A stretch of DNA of 23,718 bases, from positions 1 to 23,718 of the forward strand of contig CAJUAL010000018.1 in the NCBI GenBank assembly GCA_910584405.1, in the 5' to 3' direction. Shown here one piece after another: positions 16,619-23,656 of the stretch (position 1 is the stretch's first letter; the number at the start of each line of letters is the position of its first letter). Source of the stretch: an uncultured Vampirovibrio sp. (lineage in GTDB: Bacteria > Cyanobacteriota > Vampirovibrionia > Gastranaerophilales > Gastranaerophilaceae). Below the pieces are notes generated by a model. That model had not been told where the DNA came from, ran no database searches, and saw nothing but the letters and a program-made list of their open reading frames with translations. The position numbers were made by a program, and so were the translations under genes.

Positions 16619-16669
16619 CCAATATTATGTACTTTATATATATAAGATATATAATAAGGATGATTTATA

Positions 16670-16966
16670 GTGGTCAATAGAATCAATTATAGTCAAAATA
16701 TGTATCAGCCCTCCGTGCATCACGCTCGTGCTGGACTTAATGCCCGATATCAAAGAAATGCAATGAATGCAGCAATGATGAGGTCTGGTTCGGTTTTTTG
16801 TGCTCAGCCTTCTGTACAATCATTCAGTTATACTAATACAACACCTACTTCTTACACCGCAGGTAGCGTAATAGGTCAACTTACTAATACGGTTGGTAAG
16901 AATTGGTCAGGAATATCGAATTTCTGTACAAATGCTTTTAATACGATAAAAGGTTGGTTTAGTTAA
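16670..16966 (+). CDS. Small orphan protein with GTG start
   Basis: This 98-residue protein matches no family I recognise. The start is GTG at 16670, 9 bases after AAGGA, with no in-frame ATG nearby upstream. It is rich in Asn, Ser, Tyr and Met in the first half, Thr/Ser in the middle, and ends with GISNFCTNAFNTIKGWF, an amphipathic aromatic helix that could bind membrane or another protein. Two Cys residues are present. No signal peptide is visible. It stands alone between the glycosyltransferase cluster and another orphan gene, 147 bp from the latter. A TATAAT at 16650-16655 lies upstream but would start the RNA only a few bases before the GTG and has no -35. Confidence 0.55.
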   Translation: MVNRINYSQNMYQPSVHHARAGLNARYQRNAMNAAMMRSGSVFCAQPSVQSFSYTNTTPTSYTAGSVIGQLTNTVGKNWSGISNFCTNAFNTIKGWFS

Positions 16967-17113
16967 TAATATGTTAAGATTTATAAACGGCTAAAATTGT
17001 TGTATATATGCAGTTTATATATTTTTTATCTTTATCTGATATAAATTTTAGCAATTATTTTAAATAAAAAGTTTTTATATAAACATACGGGGATATTAAA
17101 GGAGATTAAATTT

Positions 17114-17614
17114 ATGAATATGAACATTTCATCTGCAACTTCTGCTGCAGCAGCACAAAAAACTCCGGCTAAAAAGCAGCCGGTCAGAACGAAATACAAG
17201 AGCGAAACTTTTTATATAACCAAGAAAAAGGAAGCTTATAATAAAGGTAAAATGCTGGCAGATGTACTTGATGATTGTGAAAAAAATAAACAATATCAGA
17301 CAATGGATTTAATAGAAAGTGTTCGTCCAAAAACAGTAATACCGTTTATAAAAGGGTACGAAGATAATAAAGGCTGGTTTGATAAAGGCTTCTTTACCGA
17401 ACTGTTATCAAAAGAAAAGTATAGTGCACGTCATGATTTAATTCGTTTTGTTGCAGTTCAGCTTGAAGATTTCTTTAGAGCAGAAGGCTGTTTTGATGAA
17501 TATAATAAAGTTCGTGACATTCTACAAAAACGAGGCAATAATCAACCGTTTAAGGAAGAAGATGCCAAAACTTTAGACAAACTTGTAAAAACAGCTATAG
17601 ATTATGCTTATTAA
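17114..17614 (+). CDS. Small orphan charged helical protein
   Basis: This 166-residue soluble protein is not recognised. The start is secure: AAAGGAGA about 8 bases before ATG 17114. The first 30 residues are a low-complexity Ala/Ser/Lys/Pro tail. From about 30 to the end the sequence is compact and helical with many Lys, Glu, Asp and aromatic residues (FIKGYEDNKGWFDKGFFTEL, LEDFFRAEGCFDEYNKVRDI), as in an alpha-helical bundle. It has no membrane segment or signal peptide. It ends 8 bp before the bidirectional terminator it shares with groEL. The good ribosome site and ordinary codon use argue that it is a real gene. Confidence 0.75.
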   Translation: MNMNISSATSAAAAQKTPAKKQPVRTKYKSETFYITKKKEAYNKGKMLADVLDDCEKNKQYQTMDLIESVRPKTVIPFIKGYEDNKGWFDKGFFTELLSKEKYSARHDLIRFVAVQLEDFFRAEGCFDEYNKVRDILQKRGNNQPFKEEDAKTLDKLVKTAIDYAY

Positions 17615-17621
17615 GATATAA

Positions 17622-17653
17622 AAAAACAGTTCGGAAACCTCCGAACTGTTTTT
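17622..17653. terminator. Bidirectional intrinsic terminator between the orphan gene and groEL
   Basis: AAAAACAGTTCGGA (17622-17635) is the exact complement of TCCGAACTGTTTTT (17640-17653), with an AACC loop. A/T tracts on both sides give a T-run on either strand. It sits between convergent stops at 17614 and 17674. Confidence 0.9.
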
Positions 17654-17673
17654 GTTTTTGGAAATTTTAACGA

Positions 17674-19323
17674 TTAAAATCCGCCCATTCCACCCATGCC
17701 TGCCATTGCAGACATATCAGGGGCTGAAGATTTTTCTTCAGGAATTTCTACAACTGCTGCTTCTGTTGTTAAAAGCATTGAAGCTACTGATGCAGCATTG
17801 ATTAAAGCTGAACGAGTAACCTTTGCAGGGTCTACAATACCTGCTTGGAACATATCAACATATTTGCTGTTTAACGCGTCATAACCGTATGCTCCGTCTT
17901 TTTCCAATACACAATCAACAACAACATCAGCTTTTGCACCTGCGTTTCTTGCAATTGCTCTTAAAGGTACATCAAGTGCTGCTGTTAAGATTTTGAACCC
18001 GACTTTTTCATCATCTGATTCAAAGTCTATTGATTCAAGTTTTGAATTAAGTTCTTGTTGAACTCTTAAAAGAGCAACTCCGCCGCCAGGTACAATACCT
18101 TCTTCATTTGCAGCTCTTGTTGCATTTAATGCGTCTTCAATTCTTAATTTATTTTCTTTTAATTCAACTTCACTTGCTGCACCAACTTCAATCAAAGCTA
18201 CGCCGCCTGAAAGTTTTGCAATACGTTCGTTATATTTTTCTTTATCGTATTCTGAGTCAGATGCCTCAATTTGTTTTTTGATTAATCTGATACGTTCGGC
18301 AACAGCAGCTTTAGTTTCATCACCGACAACAATTGTTGTTTCATCTTTTGTTACTGTAACACGTTTTGCTTTACCCATCATTTGAGTTGTAACGTTTTCT
18401 AATTTGATACCGAGTTCTTCAGTAAACATTTCGCCGCCTGTAAGAATTGCAATATCTTCAAGCATAGCTTTTCTTCTATCACCAAATCCGGGAGCTTTAA
18501 CGGCAACTGCTCTTAGAACTTTTCTCATTGTGTTAACAACCAAAGTTGCTAAAGCTTCACCTTCGACATCTTCTGCAATCAATAAAAGTGAACGTCCGTC
18601 ACGTGCAACTTGTTCAAGTACCGGAACCAAATCAGCAATTAAATTGATTTTTTTGTTACAGCAGAATACATAAGCATCTTCTAATACTGCTTCCATTCTT
18701 TCAGGATCAGTTACAAAGTAAGGTGAAATATAACCTTTATCAAACTGCATACCTTCAACAACTTTAAGTGAAGTTTCAGAAGATTTAGATTCTTCGACTG
18801 TTATAACACCGTCATTACCAACTTTTTCCATTGCGTTTGCAATTCTATCACCGATTTCTTTGTTGTTTCCTGCTGAAATTGCTGCGACTTGAGCGATTTC
18901 TTCTTTTGTATTAACAGGACGTGACATTGATTTAATGTTTTCAACAGCGAGCTTAACAGCTTTATCAATACCGCGTTTCATAGACATAGGGTTAGCTCCT
19001 GCGGTCAAGTTTTTCAAACCTTCGCGAACAATTGCCTGAGCTAAAACTGAAGCTGTTGTTGTACCGTCACCTGCAACATCATTTGTTTTAGATGAAACTT
19101 CTTTTAATAACTGAGCTCCTGAATTTTCCAAAGCGTCTTTTAATTCGATTTCTTTTGCAATAGTTACACCGTCGTTAACGATTTGAGGTGCACCGAATTT
19201 TTTTGTCAAAATTACGTTTCTTCCTTTTGGTCCTAAAGTAACTTTAACAGCATCGGCTACTGCATCGATACCTTTTAGAAGCGATTTTCTTGCTTCTTCA
19301 TCAAAAACTATACGTTTTGCCAT
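17674..19323 (-). CDS. groEL: 60-kDa chaperonin GroEL
   Basis: This 549-residue subunit of the double-ring chaperonin folds cytosolic proteins with ATP and GroES. The sequence is canonical throughout: VTLGPKGRNVILTKKFGAP at the N-terminus, DVAGDGTTTASVLAQAI for ATP binding, the apical domain with VVEGMQFDKGYISPYFVTDP, NEEGIVPGGGVALL in the equatorial domain, and a Gly/Met-rich C-terminus (MAGMGGMGGF). The start is ATG at 19323 with AAGGAG upstream. It follows groES after a 110-bp gap that contains a dispersed repeat. Only one groEL is in the window; cyanobacteria often carry a second copy elsewhere. Confidence 0.99.
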   Translation of the reverse strand: MAKRIVFDEEARKSLLKGIDAVADAVKVTLGPKGRNVILTKKFGAPQIVNDGVTIAKEIELKDALENSGAQLLKEVSSKTNDVAGDGTTTASVLAQAIVREGLKNLTAGANPMSMKRGIDKAVKLAVENIKSMSRPVNTKEEIAQVAAISAGNNKEIGDRIANAMEKVGNDGVITVEESKSSETSLKVVEGMQFDKGYISPYFVTDPERMEAVLEDAYVFCCNKKINLIADLVPVLEQVARDGRSLLLIAEDVEGEALATLVVNTMRKVLRAVAVKAPGFGDRRKAMLEDIAILTGGEMFTEELGIKLENVTTQMMGKAKRVTVTKDETTIVVGDETKAAVAERIRLIKKQIEASDSEYDKEKYNERIAKLSGGVALIEVGAASEVELKENKLRIEDALNATRAANEEGIVPGGGVALLRVQQELNSKLESIDFESDDEKVGFKILTAALDVPLRAIARNAGAKADVVVDCVLEKDGAYGYDALNSKYVDMFQAGIVDPAKVTRSALINAASVASMLLTTEAAVVEIPEEKSSAPDMSAMAGMGGMGGF

Positions 19324-19355
19324 TTTTATTTCTCCTTACAAATTACTATTTTTTC

Positions 19356-19429
19356 GTCATGCTGAACTTGATTCAGCATCTATCAATGTTGATAGTATTG
19401 GATAGACCCTGAATTAAATTCAGGGTGAC
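19356..19429 (-). repeat. 74-bp two-hairpin dispersed repeat, copy 2, inside the groES-groEL transcript
   Basis: Same length and plan as the copy at 9858-9931 but inverted. The palindromes are ATGCTGAA with TTCAGCAT, and ACCCTGAA with TTCAGGGT, bounded by GTCA and TGAC. It begins 4 bp after the groES stop, so it lies in the intercistronic RNA of the chaperonin operon and may affect RNA stability or the GroES:GroEL ratio. Confidence 0.85.
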
Positions 19430-19433
19430 TATT

Positions 19434-19718
19434 TTATTCAATTACTGCTAATGCGTCTTTTGCTGATAAAATTTTATATTCAACACCGTCAAATTTAACG
19501 TCTGTTCCTGAATATTTAGCGTATAAAACGATATCACCGACTTTAACATCCATAGGTTCTCTTTCACCTTTGTCATTTAATTTACCCAAACCTACAGCAA
19601 CAACTTCACCTCTTTGCGGTTTTTCTTTAGCACTGTCAGGAATAAAAATTCCACCTGAAGTTTGTTCTGTTTCTTCGATAACTTTAATAACAATTCTTTC
19701 ACCTAATGGTCTAATCAT
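19434..19718 (-). CDS. groES: 10-kDa co-chaperonin GroES
   Basis: This 94-residue heptameric lid caps the GroEL ring. The family features are clear: IRPLGERIVIKVIE at the N-terminus, the mobile loop QTSGGIFIPDSAKEKP at 19-34 with the GroEL-contacting Ile-Phe-Ile, GEVVAVGLG, VGDIVLYAKYSGTD, and a final strand ending LAVIE. The length is normal. ATG 19718 is preceded by AAAGGAGAGG. It is the first gene of the operon with groEL. I searched the 104-bp upstream gap for the CIRCE inverted repeat (TTAGCACTC with GAGTGCTAA) and see none, so HrcA control through that element is not supported. Confidence 0.98.
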   Translation of the reverse strand: MIRPLGERIVIKVIEETEQTSGGIFIPDSAKEKPQRGEVVAVGLGKLNDKGEREPMDVKVGDIVLYAKYSGTDVKFDGVEYKILSAKDALAVIE

Positions 19719-19744
19719 AATAATCCTCTCCTTTTATTCTATAC

Positions 19745-19750
19745 ATTATA
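19745..19750 (-). promoter_or_regulatory. Possible -10 element of the groESL promoter
   Basis: On the minus strand TATAAT lies 26 bp before the groES ATG. The start would be near 19738, with a leader of about 20 nt holding AAAGGAGAGG. The -35 region (TTTTAT at 17 bp) is poor, so this could depend on another sigma factor or activator. Confidence 0.35.
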
Positions 19751-19810
19751 TTTATATAACAAATTTGATAAAAATTTAATAAAGTTAAGGAAAAATTAAT
19801 TATTTCATAG

Positions 19811-19816
19811 TATAAT
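19811..19816 (+). promoter_or_regulatory. -10 element placed for a leaderless gmk mRNA
   Basis: TATAAT ends 6 bases before the gmk ATG, so transcription would start on or next to that A. No Shine-Dalgarno sequence precedes the ATG and no good -35 is seen at 16-18 bp. Confidence 0.4.
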
Positions 19817-19822
19817 CAGTCT

Positions 19823-20386
19823 ATGAATAAAAAATTGTTTGTAATCTCAGGGTGCTCTGGTGTTGGAAAAGGCACAGTTTTAAAAGAATTTATGGCAAGA
19901 AATTCAGATGATTTTATGTTATCTGTGTCTTGCACGACAAGAAAACCTCGCACAGGAGAAATTGACGGGGTTAATTATTTCTTTTTGACTCGTGAAGAGT
20001 TTGAAAAAGCGGTTGAAGAAGACAAATTCCTTGAACACGCACAATTTGCAGGCAATTTATACGGAACTAAGAAAAAATTTATAAAACAAAAATTTGAAGA
20101 AGGGTTAAATATAATCCTCGAAATAGAAACTCAAGGAGCACTACAGGTTAAACAAAAAATGCCTGAAGCTGTATTGATATTCATAGCACCTCCTTCTTAT
20201 GAAGAATTAGAACATCGACTTAGAGGTCGGAATACCGAAGATGAAGAAACAATACAAAAACGTTTGGATTTTGTTAAAGTTGAACTTGAACGCTCTAAAC
20301 AATATGATTATGTTGTAATCAATGATGATTTAGAACGTGCAATATCCGAAGTGGAAGAAATTACTCGTAAAGAATTAGCTCTGTAA
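19823..20386 (+). CDS. gmk: Guanylate kinase
   Basis: This 187-residue enzyme phosphorylates GMP to GDP with ATP in the cytoplasm. The P-loop GCSGVGKGT is at 10-18. The GMP-binding block SCTTRKPRTGEIDGVNYFF follows at about 36-54, with EHAQFAGNLYGT near 70 and the lid RLRGRNTEDEETIQKRL near 132-148. The length is typical. It heads a plus-strand run through coaBC and the Nif3-family gene. It is the only well-identified gene here without a ribosome binding site before its start (AAGG is over 30 bases away), consistent with a leaderless message. Confidence 0.97.
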   Translation: MNKKLFVISGCSGVGKGTVLKEFMARNSDDFMLSVSCTTRKPRTGEIDGVNYFFLTREEFEKAVEEDKFLEHAQFAGNLYGTKKKFIKQKFEEGLNIILEIETQGALQVKQKMPEAVLIFIAPPSYEELEHRLRGRNTEDEETIQKRLDFVKVELERSKQYDYVVINDDLERAISEVEEITRKELAL

Positions 20387-20409
20387 TCTAAATAGAAAGT
20401 GTGATTATT

Positions 20410-21612
20410 ATGAAAAAGATATTTGTCTGCATGCTGGCATTTTTTATGTTAAGTCTTAATTATTTATCTTGCTTTGCTGTTGAAAATCTGGGAAATAAGT
20501 ATATAACAGTATCGAAGATTAAAGATAAAAATGTTTATATTGTAAAATTGGCGGATAATCGTGCAGGTTTAGTTGATGAGAATGATAATATAATTATTCA
20601 TTGCGAATATAACTTTTATCGTGTTTATTCCCCAAATGAATCTGAAAAGTATGTTTTTTATAATAAGGATGAGGTTATAGTATATAATTCTGACAAAGGA
20701 TTAATAAATCTATCATACAAACCTTATTTTAATGATCAGGAGCGAGATAATTTGATTTTAGAAAATAACGGCAAATTCGGATTATACGATATAGCAAAAG
20801 AGAAATTTGTTTTACCGTTTGAATATGATAATATCCAAAATATTGCAAATGGAACTTTTCTTTTTGAAAAAGATTCAAAAAAGGGGATTTTTTTTAAGAA
20901 TGGTATAAGTACAGAGTGTGTGTATCGTGAGATTAAACCAATTAATAAAGACACATTTTTTATATTGACAGACGAAGAAAACAGACAGTCATTATTGCCC
21001 AAAATGAATAGTCAACCTGTAATATCAAATGCAGAAGATATTAGTAAAGAGCTTTGTAATATTGCAAATCGTTATTTTATAATAGTAAAACGTGATGGAA
21101 AGTATGGCGTTGAAGAATACAATAAGGGGACAGGAGATGTTTCAGTTGCTGTTCCTTATTTATATGAAGATATTACTAATTCTCTGCGTTATTATAATAA
21201 ATCTGAGAATATATTTTTTGTGTGTAAAAAAGATGGTAAATATGGATTAGTAAATGGAGATACAGGTGAAGAACTTTCAGATTTTGTTTATGATTCAATC
21301 GAAAATTTAAAAAACAGCGGTTTTGTAAAAGTTGAGCAAAATAATAAATTTGGTTATTATAATCTGAAAAATAATAAAGTTAGTAAAATACATTATGATG
21401 ATGTAGGTGTGGACACGTTTAACGGTTTTTGTTTAAATGATGCTACGCTAATAAAAGTCTTAAAAGGAAAACATTTGCATAATCAAAATAAATTAAAACA
21501 CGCAGGTTTAGTTTTAGCAGAAACTTGTTGTGATATTGTTGCAGTCCCTGTGGCTATTTTGGTTGGTGCTCCATTTATGATTACGATCATTGTGTTAGCC
21601 TATAGAAGTTAA
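20410..21612 (+). CDS. Secreted or surface WG-like-repeat protein
   Basis: This is a 400-residue protein from ATG 20410 (a GTG at 20401 is the alternative; neither has a strong ribosome site). Residues 1-23 form a signal peptide with KK, a hydrophobic core and likely cleavage after SCFA. The mature part contains about five divergent repeats of the WG type, each with a Lys-aromatic-Gly core followed by a pair of beta strands: NNGKFGLYD, RDGKYGVEE, KDGKYGLVN and QNNKFGYYN are the clearest. Near the end a hydrophobic helix (about 375-398) would anchor it by its C-terminus. WG-repeat proteins are usually extracellular or periplasmic binding proteins of unknown ligand. It occupies the gap between gmk and coaBC where many bacteria keep rpoZ. 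Confidence 0.78.
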   Translation: MKKIFVCMLAFFMLSLNYLSCFAVENLGNKYITVSKIKDKNVYIVKLADNRAGLVDENDNIIIHCEYNFYRVYSPNESEKYVFYNKDEVIVYNSDKGLINLSYKPYFNDQERDNLILENNGKFGLYDIAKEKFVLPFEYDNIQNIANGTFLFEKDSKKGIFFKNGISTECVYREIKPINKDTFFILTDEENRQSLLPKMNSQPVISNAEDISKELCNIANRYFIIVKRDGKYGVEEYNKGTGDVSVAVPYLYEDITNSLRYYNKSENIFFVCKKDGKYGLVNGDTGEELSDFVYDSIENLKNSGFVKVEQNNKFGYYNLKNNKVSKIHYDDVGVDTFNGFCLNDATLIKVLKGKHLHNQNKLKHAGLVLAETCCDIVAVPVAILVGAPFMITIIVLAYRS

Positions 21613-21664
21613 TATATGTCTAAAACTTGCAAAAGTTGTATTTGTACAATAAAATTAACTTGTT

Positions 21665-22924
21665 ATGAATATACAGGGCAAAAATATTTTAATAGGTATA
21701 ACAGGCGGGATTGCGGCGTATAAAATTTGCGAACTTATCCGCAGATTCAAAAAATCAGGTGCAAATGTTAAAGTTGTTTGCACCCCGAATGCTCTTAATT
21801 TTGTAACCAAGCTTACTTTGCAAAACTTAAGCCAAAACGAAGTTTACATAGAAGAATTTGAAATAAAAAAATGGCGTCCGGAACATATTTCTCTTGCAGA
21901 TGAAGCTGATATTATGCTTATCGCGCCTGCCAGCGCTAACACAATTTCAAAAATTGCACAAGGATTTGCAGATAATTTGCTGACATCTGTTGCTTGCGCA
22001 TTTTCTAAAAAAATGATTATAGCACCTGCAATGAATTGTAATATGTGGAATAACACTACAATTCAAGAAAACTTATCAAAACTAAAATCCCGAGGAGTAG
22101 AAATTCTTGAACCCGAAAGCGGATTTTTAGCTTGCGGATACATGGGTAAAGGCAGGCTTTGCTCGCTTGACAAGATTTTCAATGCTGTTTGTGAAGAATT
22201 AAGTTACTCTGAAAAGCTTAAAGGTAAGAAAGTTGTAATCACTTCAGGCGGAACAATTGAAGATATTGACCCTGTCCGTTATATTTCAAATTATTCATCA
22301 GGGAAAATGGGTGCTGCCCTTGCAAATTCTGCAAAATCAATGGGTGCTGAAGTTGTTTTAATTACAACAAAAAATGTTGAAGCACCTTACAAAATTGTTA
22401 AAGTTAAATCAGCATTAGATATGCAAAAAGCCTTAGATGAAGAATTTGAAATATCGGATATTATAATAATGGCAGCTGCTGTTGCTGATTACAGAGTAAA
22501 AAATTACTCACAGCAAAAAATGAAAAAAGAGGTAAATGAAGAATTAACCTTAGAGCTTGTTAAAAATCCTGATATTTTAAAAGAATTATGTGAGAAAAAA
22601 ACGCATCAATGTGTTGTAGGTTTCTGTGCGGAAAGTGAGAACCTGCTTGAAAACGCTAAAGAAAAAATCGCTAAAAAAGGTTGTGATTACTTAATTGCAA
22701 ATGATATTTCGCGTAAAGATATCGGATTTGGATCTGAAAATAATGAAGTGGTTATTTTAGACAAAAACGGCGGACAAAAACGACTGGAAAAAGCTTCAAA
22801 ATCAGTTATTGCACGCAAAATCTTAGAGAATATTACACAAAAATGTCATTCTGAACTTTACAAAGCGAAGCAACGAGGATACGAGTTGACTGAGTCTGTA
22901 TGCAGAGCTGATTCAGAATCTTAG
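21665..22924 (+). CDS. coaBC: Bifunctional phosphopantothenoylcysteine decarboxylase / phosphopantothenate-cysteine ligase
   Basis: This 419-residue enzyme performs two steps of coenzyme A synthesis. The CoaC flavoprotein half (1-180) has GITGGIAAYK at 11-20, catalytic His74, PAMNCNMW at 121-128 and the clamp ACGYMGKGR with Cys157. The CoaB half (from about 185) has TSGGTIEDIDPVRYISNYSS, GKMGAAL, AAAVADYRV, and a C-terminal Lys-rich loop before NDIS. Residues 394-419 are unlike the family: they start at CHSEL and coincide exactly with a palindromic repeat at 22845-22920, so the natural end is probably near KILENITQK. No ribosome binding site is obvious before ATG 21665. It lies 52 bp after the WG-like gene and 48 bp before the Nif3-family gene. 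Confidence 0.96.
   Translation: MNIQGKNILIGITGGIAAYKICELIRRFKKSGANVKVVCTPNALNFVTKLTLQNLSQNEVYIEEFEIKKWRPEHISLADEADIMLIAPASANTISKIAQGFADNLLTSVACAFSKKMIIAPAMNCNMWNNTTIQENLSKLKSRGVEILEPESGFLACGYMGKGRLCSLDKIFNAVCEELSYSEKLKGKKVVITSGGTIEDIDPVRYISNYSSGKMGAALANSAKSMGAEVVLITTKNVEAPYKIVKVKSALDMQKALDEEFEISDIIIMAAAVADYRVKNYSQQKMKKEVNEELTLELVKNPDILKELCEKKTHQCVVGFCAESENLLENAKEKIAKKGCDYLIANDISRKDIGFGSENNEVVILDKNGGQKRLEKASKSVIARKILENITQKCHSELYKAKQRGYELTESVCRADSES
22845..22920 (+). repeat. Palindromic dispersed repeat forming the 3' end of coaBC
   Basis: The 76-bp unit opens GTCATTCTGAAC and closes GATTCAGAATC, with ATTCTGAA (22848-22855) exactly complementary to TTCAGAAT (22912-22919). The ends match, with one base change per arm, the GTCATGCTGAAC / GATTCAGCATC hairpin of the 74-bp repeats, but the arms are about 56 bp apart here. 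It overlaps the last 26 codons of coaBC. Confidence 0.65.
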
Positions 22925-22933
22925 TAAAATATT

Positions 22934-22968
22934 CCCTCGCCCAAATTTGGGAGAGGGTAGGGTGAGGG
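22934..22968 (+). repeat. GC-rich CCCTC/GAGGG hairpin repeat before the Nif3-family gene
   Basis: CCCTCGCCC (22934-22942) can pair, with one mismatch, with GGGAGAGGG (22949-22957) around AAATTT, or alternatively with GGGTGAGGG (22960-22968). It stands out in an AT-rich region and looks like a separate repeat family from the CTGAA elements. Its last GAGGG ends 4 bases before ATG 22973 and is the only Shine-Dalgarno-like sequence there. Confidence 0.65.
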
Positions 22969-22972
22969 TTTT

Positions 22973-23656
22973 ATGAATAAATACGAAATCATAAAAAAAA
23001 TAGAACAAATCGCTCCGATTGACAACGCCGAGCCTTGGGATTGTGTCGGGTTTATGGTTGAAACGGCAAAATCGGAAGTTTCAAAAATTATGCTTTGCTT
23101 AACCGTAACAGATGATATTATAAAACAAGCCCGCCAAGCAGGCTGCGATATGATAATCTCTCATCATCCGTTGTTTTTTGTTCCAAATGCGTGGGCTGAT
23201 ATTGATATTTACAGCGCGCATACAAATCTTGATAAAGCAACTAACGGTACAACCGAAACCCTTATTAAAACTCTGGGGTTTGAAATTAAAAACTTAGGGC
23301 ATGAATTTTTAAGGTTTGTTGATTTAACTCAAGAAATTACTGTTGAAGATTTTTCTCAAAAAATAAAAAGAATTTCGCCAAAAGCTCGTCTGGTCAATAA
23401 CAAAAATAAGAAAACCCTAAACCGTATCGCCTTTTGCGCCGGAAGCGGTTCAGAATTTATAAAAGATGCAAAAATTTTTGGTGCGGACGCTCTTGTTACG
23501 GGAGATTTAAAATTCCATACCGCACTTGACTCTGATATTGTCGTTTATGATATAGGACATTTTGAGTCAGAAATCCTTGTATTACCGATATTACGTAATC
23601 TTATCGGAGATGCTGTTTTTGCGCAAGAAAAAAGCCCGTTTTCTCAAATTATTTAA
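22973..23656 (+). CDS. Nif3-family dinuclear metal-centre protein (YbgI/NIF3)
   Basis: This 227-residue protein is of the short Nif3 form without the PII-like insert found in ~370-residue members. All expected metal ligands are visible: SHHPLFF with His64-His65, HTNLD with His83 and Asp87, and GHFESE with His196 and Glu200. TGDLKFH near 180 is the other family signature. Such proteins form toroidal hexamers with two metals per subunit; some are annotated as GTP cyclohydrolase 1 type 2, but the physiological reaction is unsettled, so I give no symbol. The start at ATG 22973 keeps the family N-terminus (EPWDCVGF at 20-27). Ribosome binding seems to rely on a repeat-derived GAGGG. The stop overlaps the 3' end of a convergent gene by 8 bp. 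Confidence 0.93.
   Translation: MNKYEIIKKIEQIAPIDNAEPWDCVGFMVETAKSEVSKIMLCLTVTDDIIKQARQAGCDMIISHHPLFFVPNAWADIDIYSAHTNLDKATNGTTETLIKTLGFEIKNLGHEFLRFVDLTQEITVEDFSQKIKRISPKARLVNNKNKKTLNRIAFCAGSGSEFIKDAKIFGADALVTGDLKFHTALDSDIVVYDIGHFESEILVLPILRNLIGDAVFAQEKSPFSQII

Noticed and set aside
16582..16669. Promoter for the GTG-started orphan from overlapping TATA motifs
   Set aside because: The tract is simply A/T-rich with several equivalent -10 matches and no -35; no single choice is supported.
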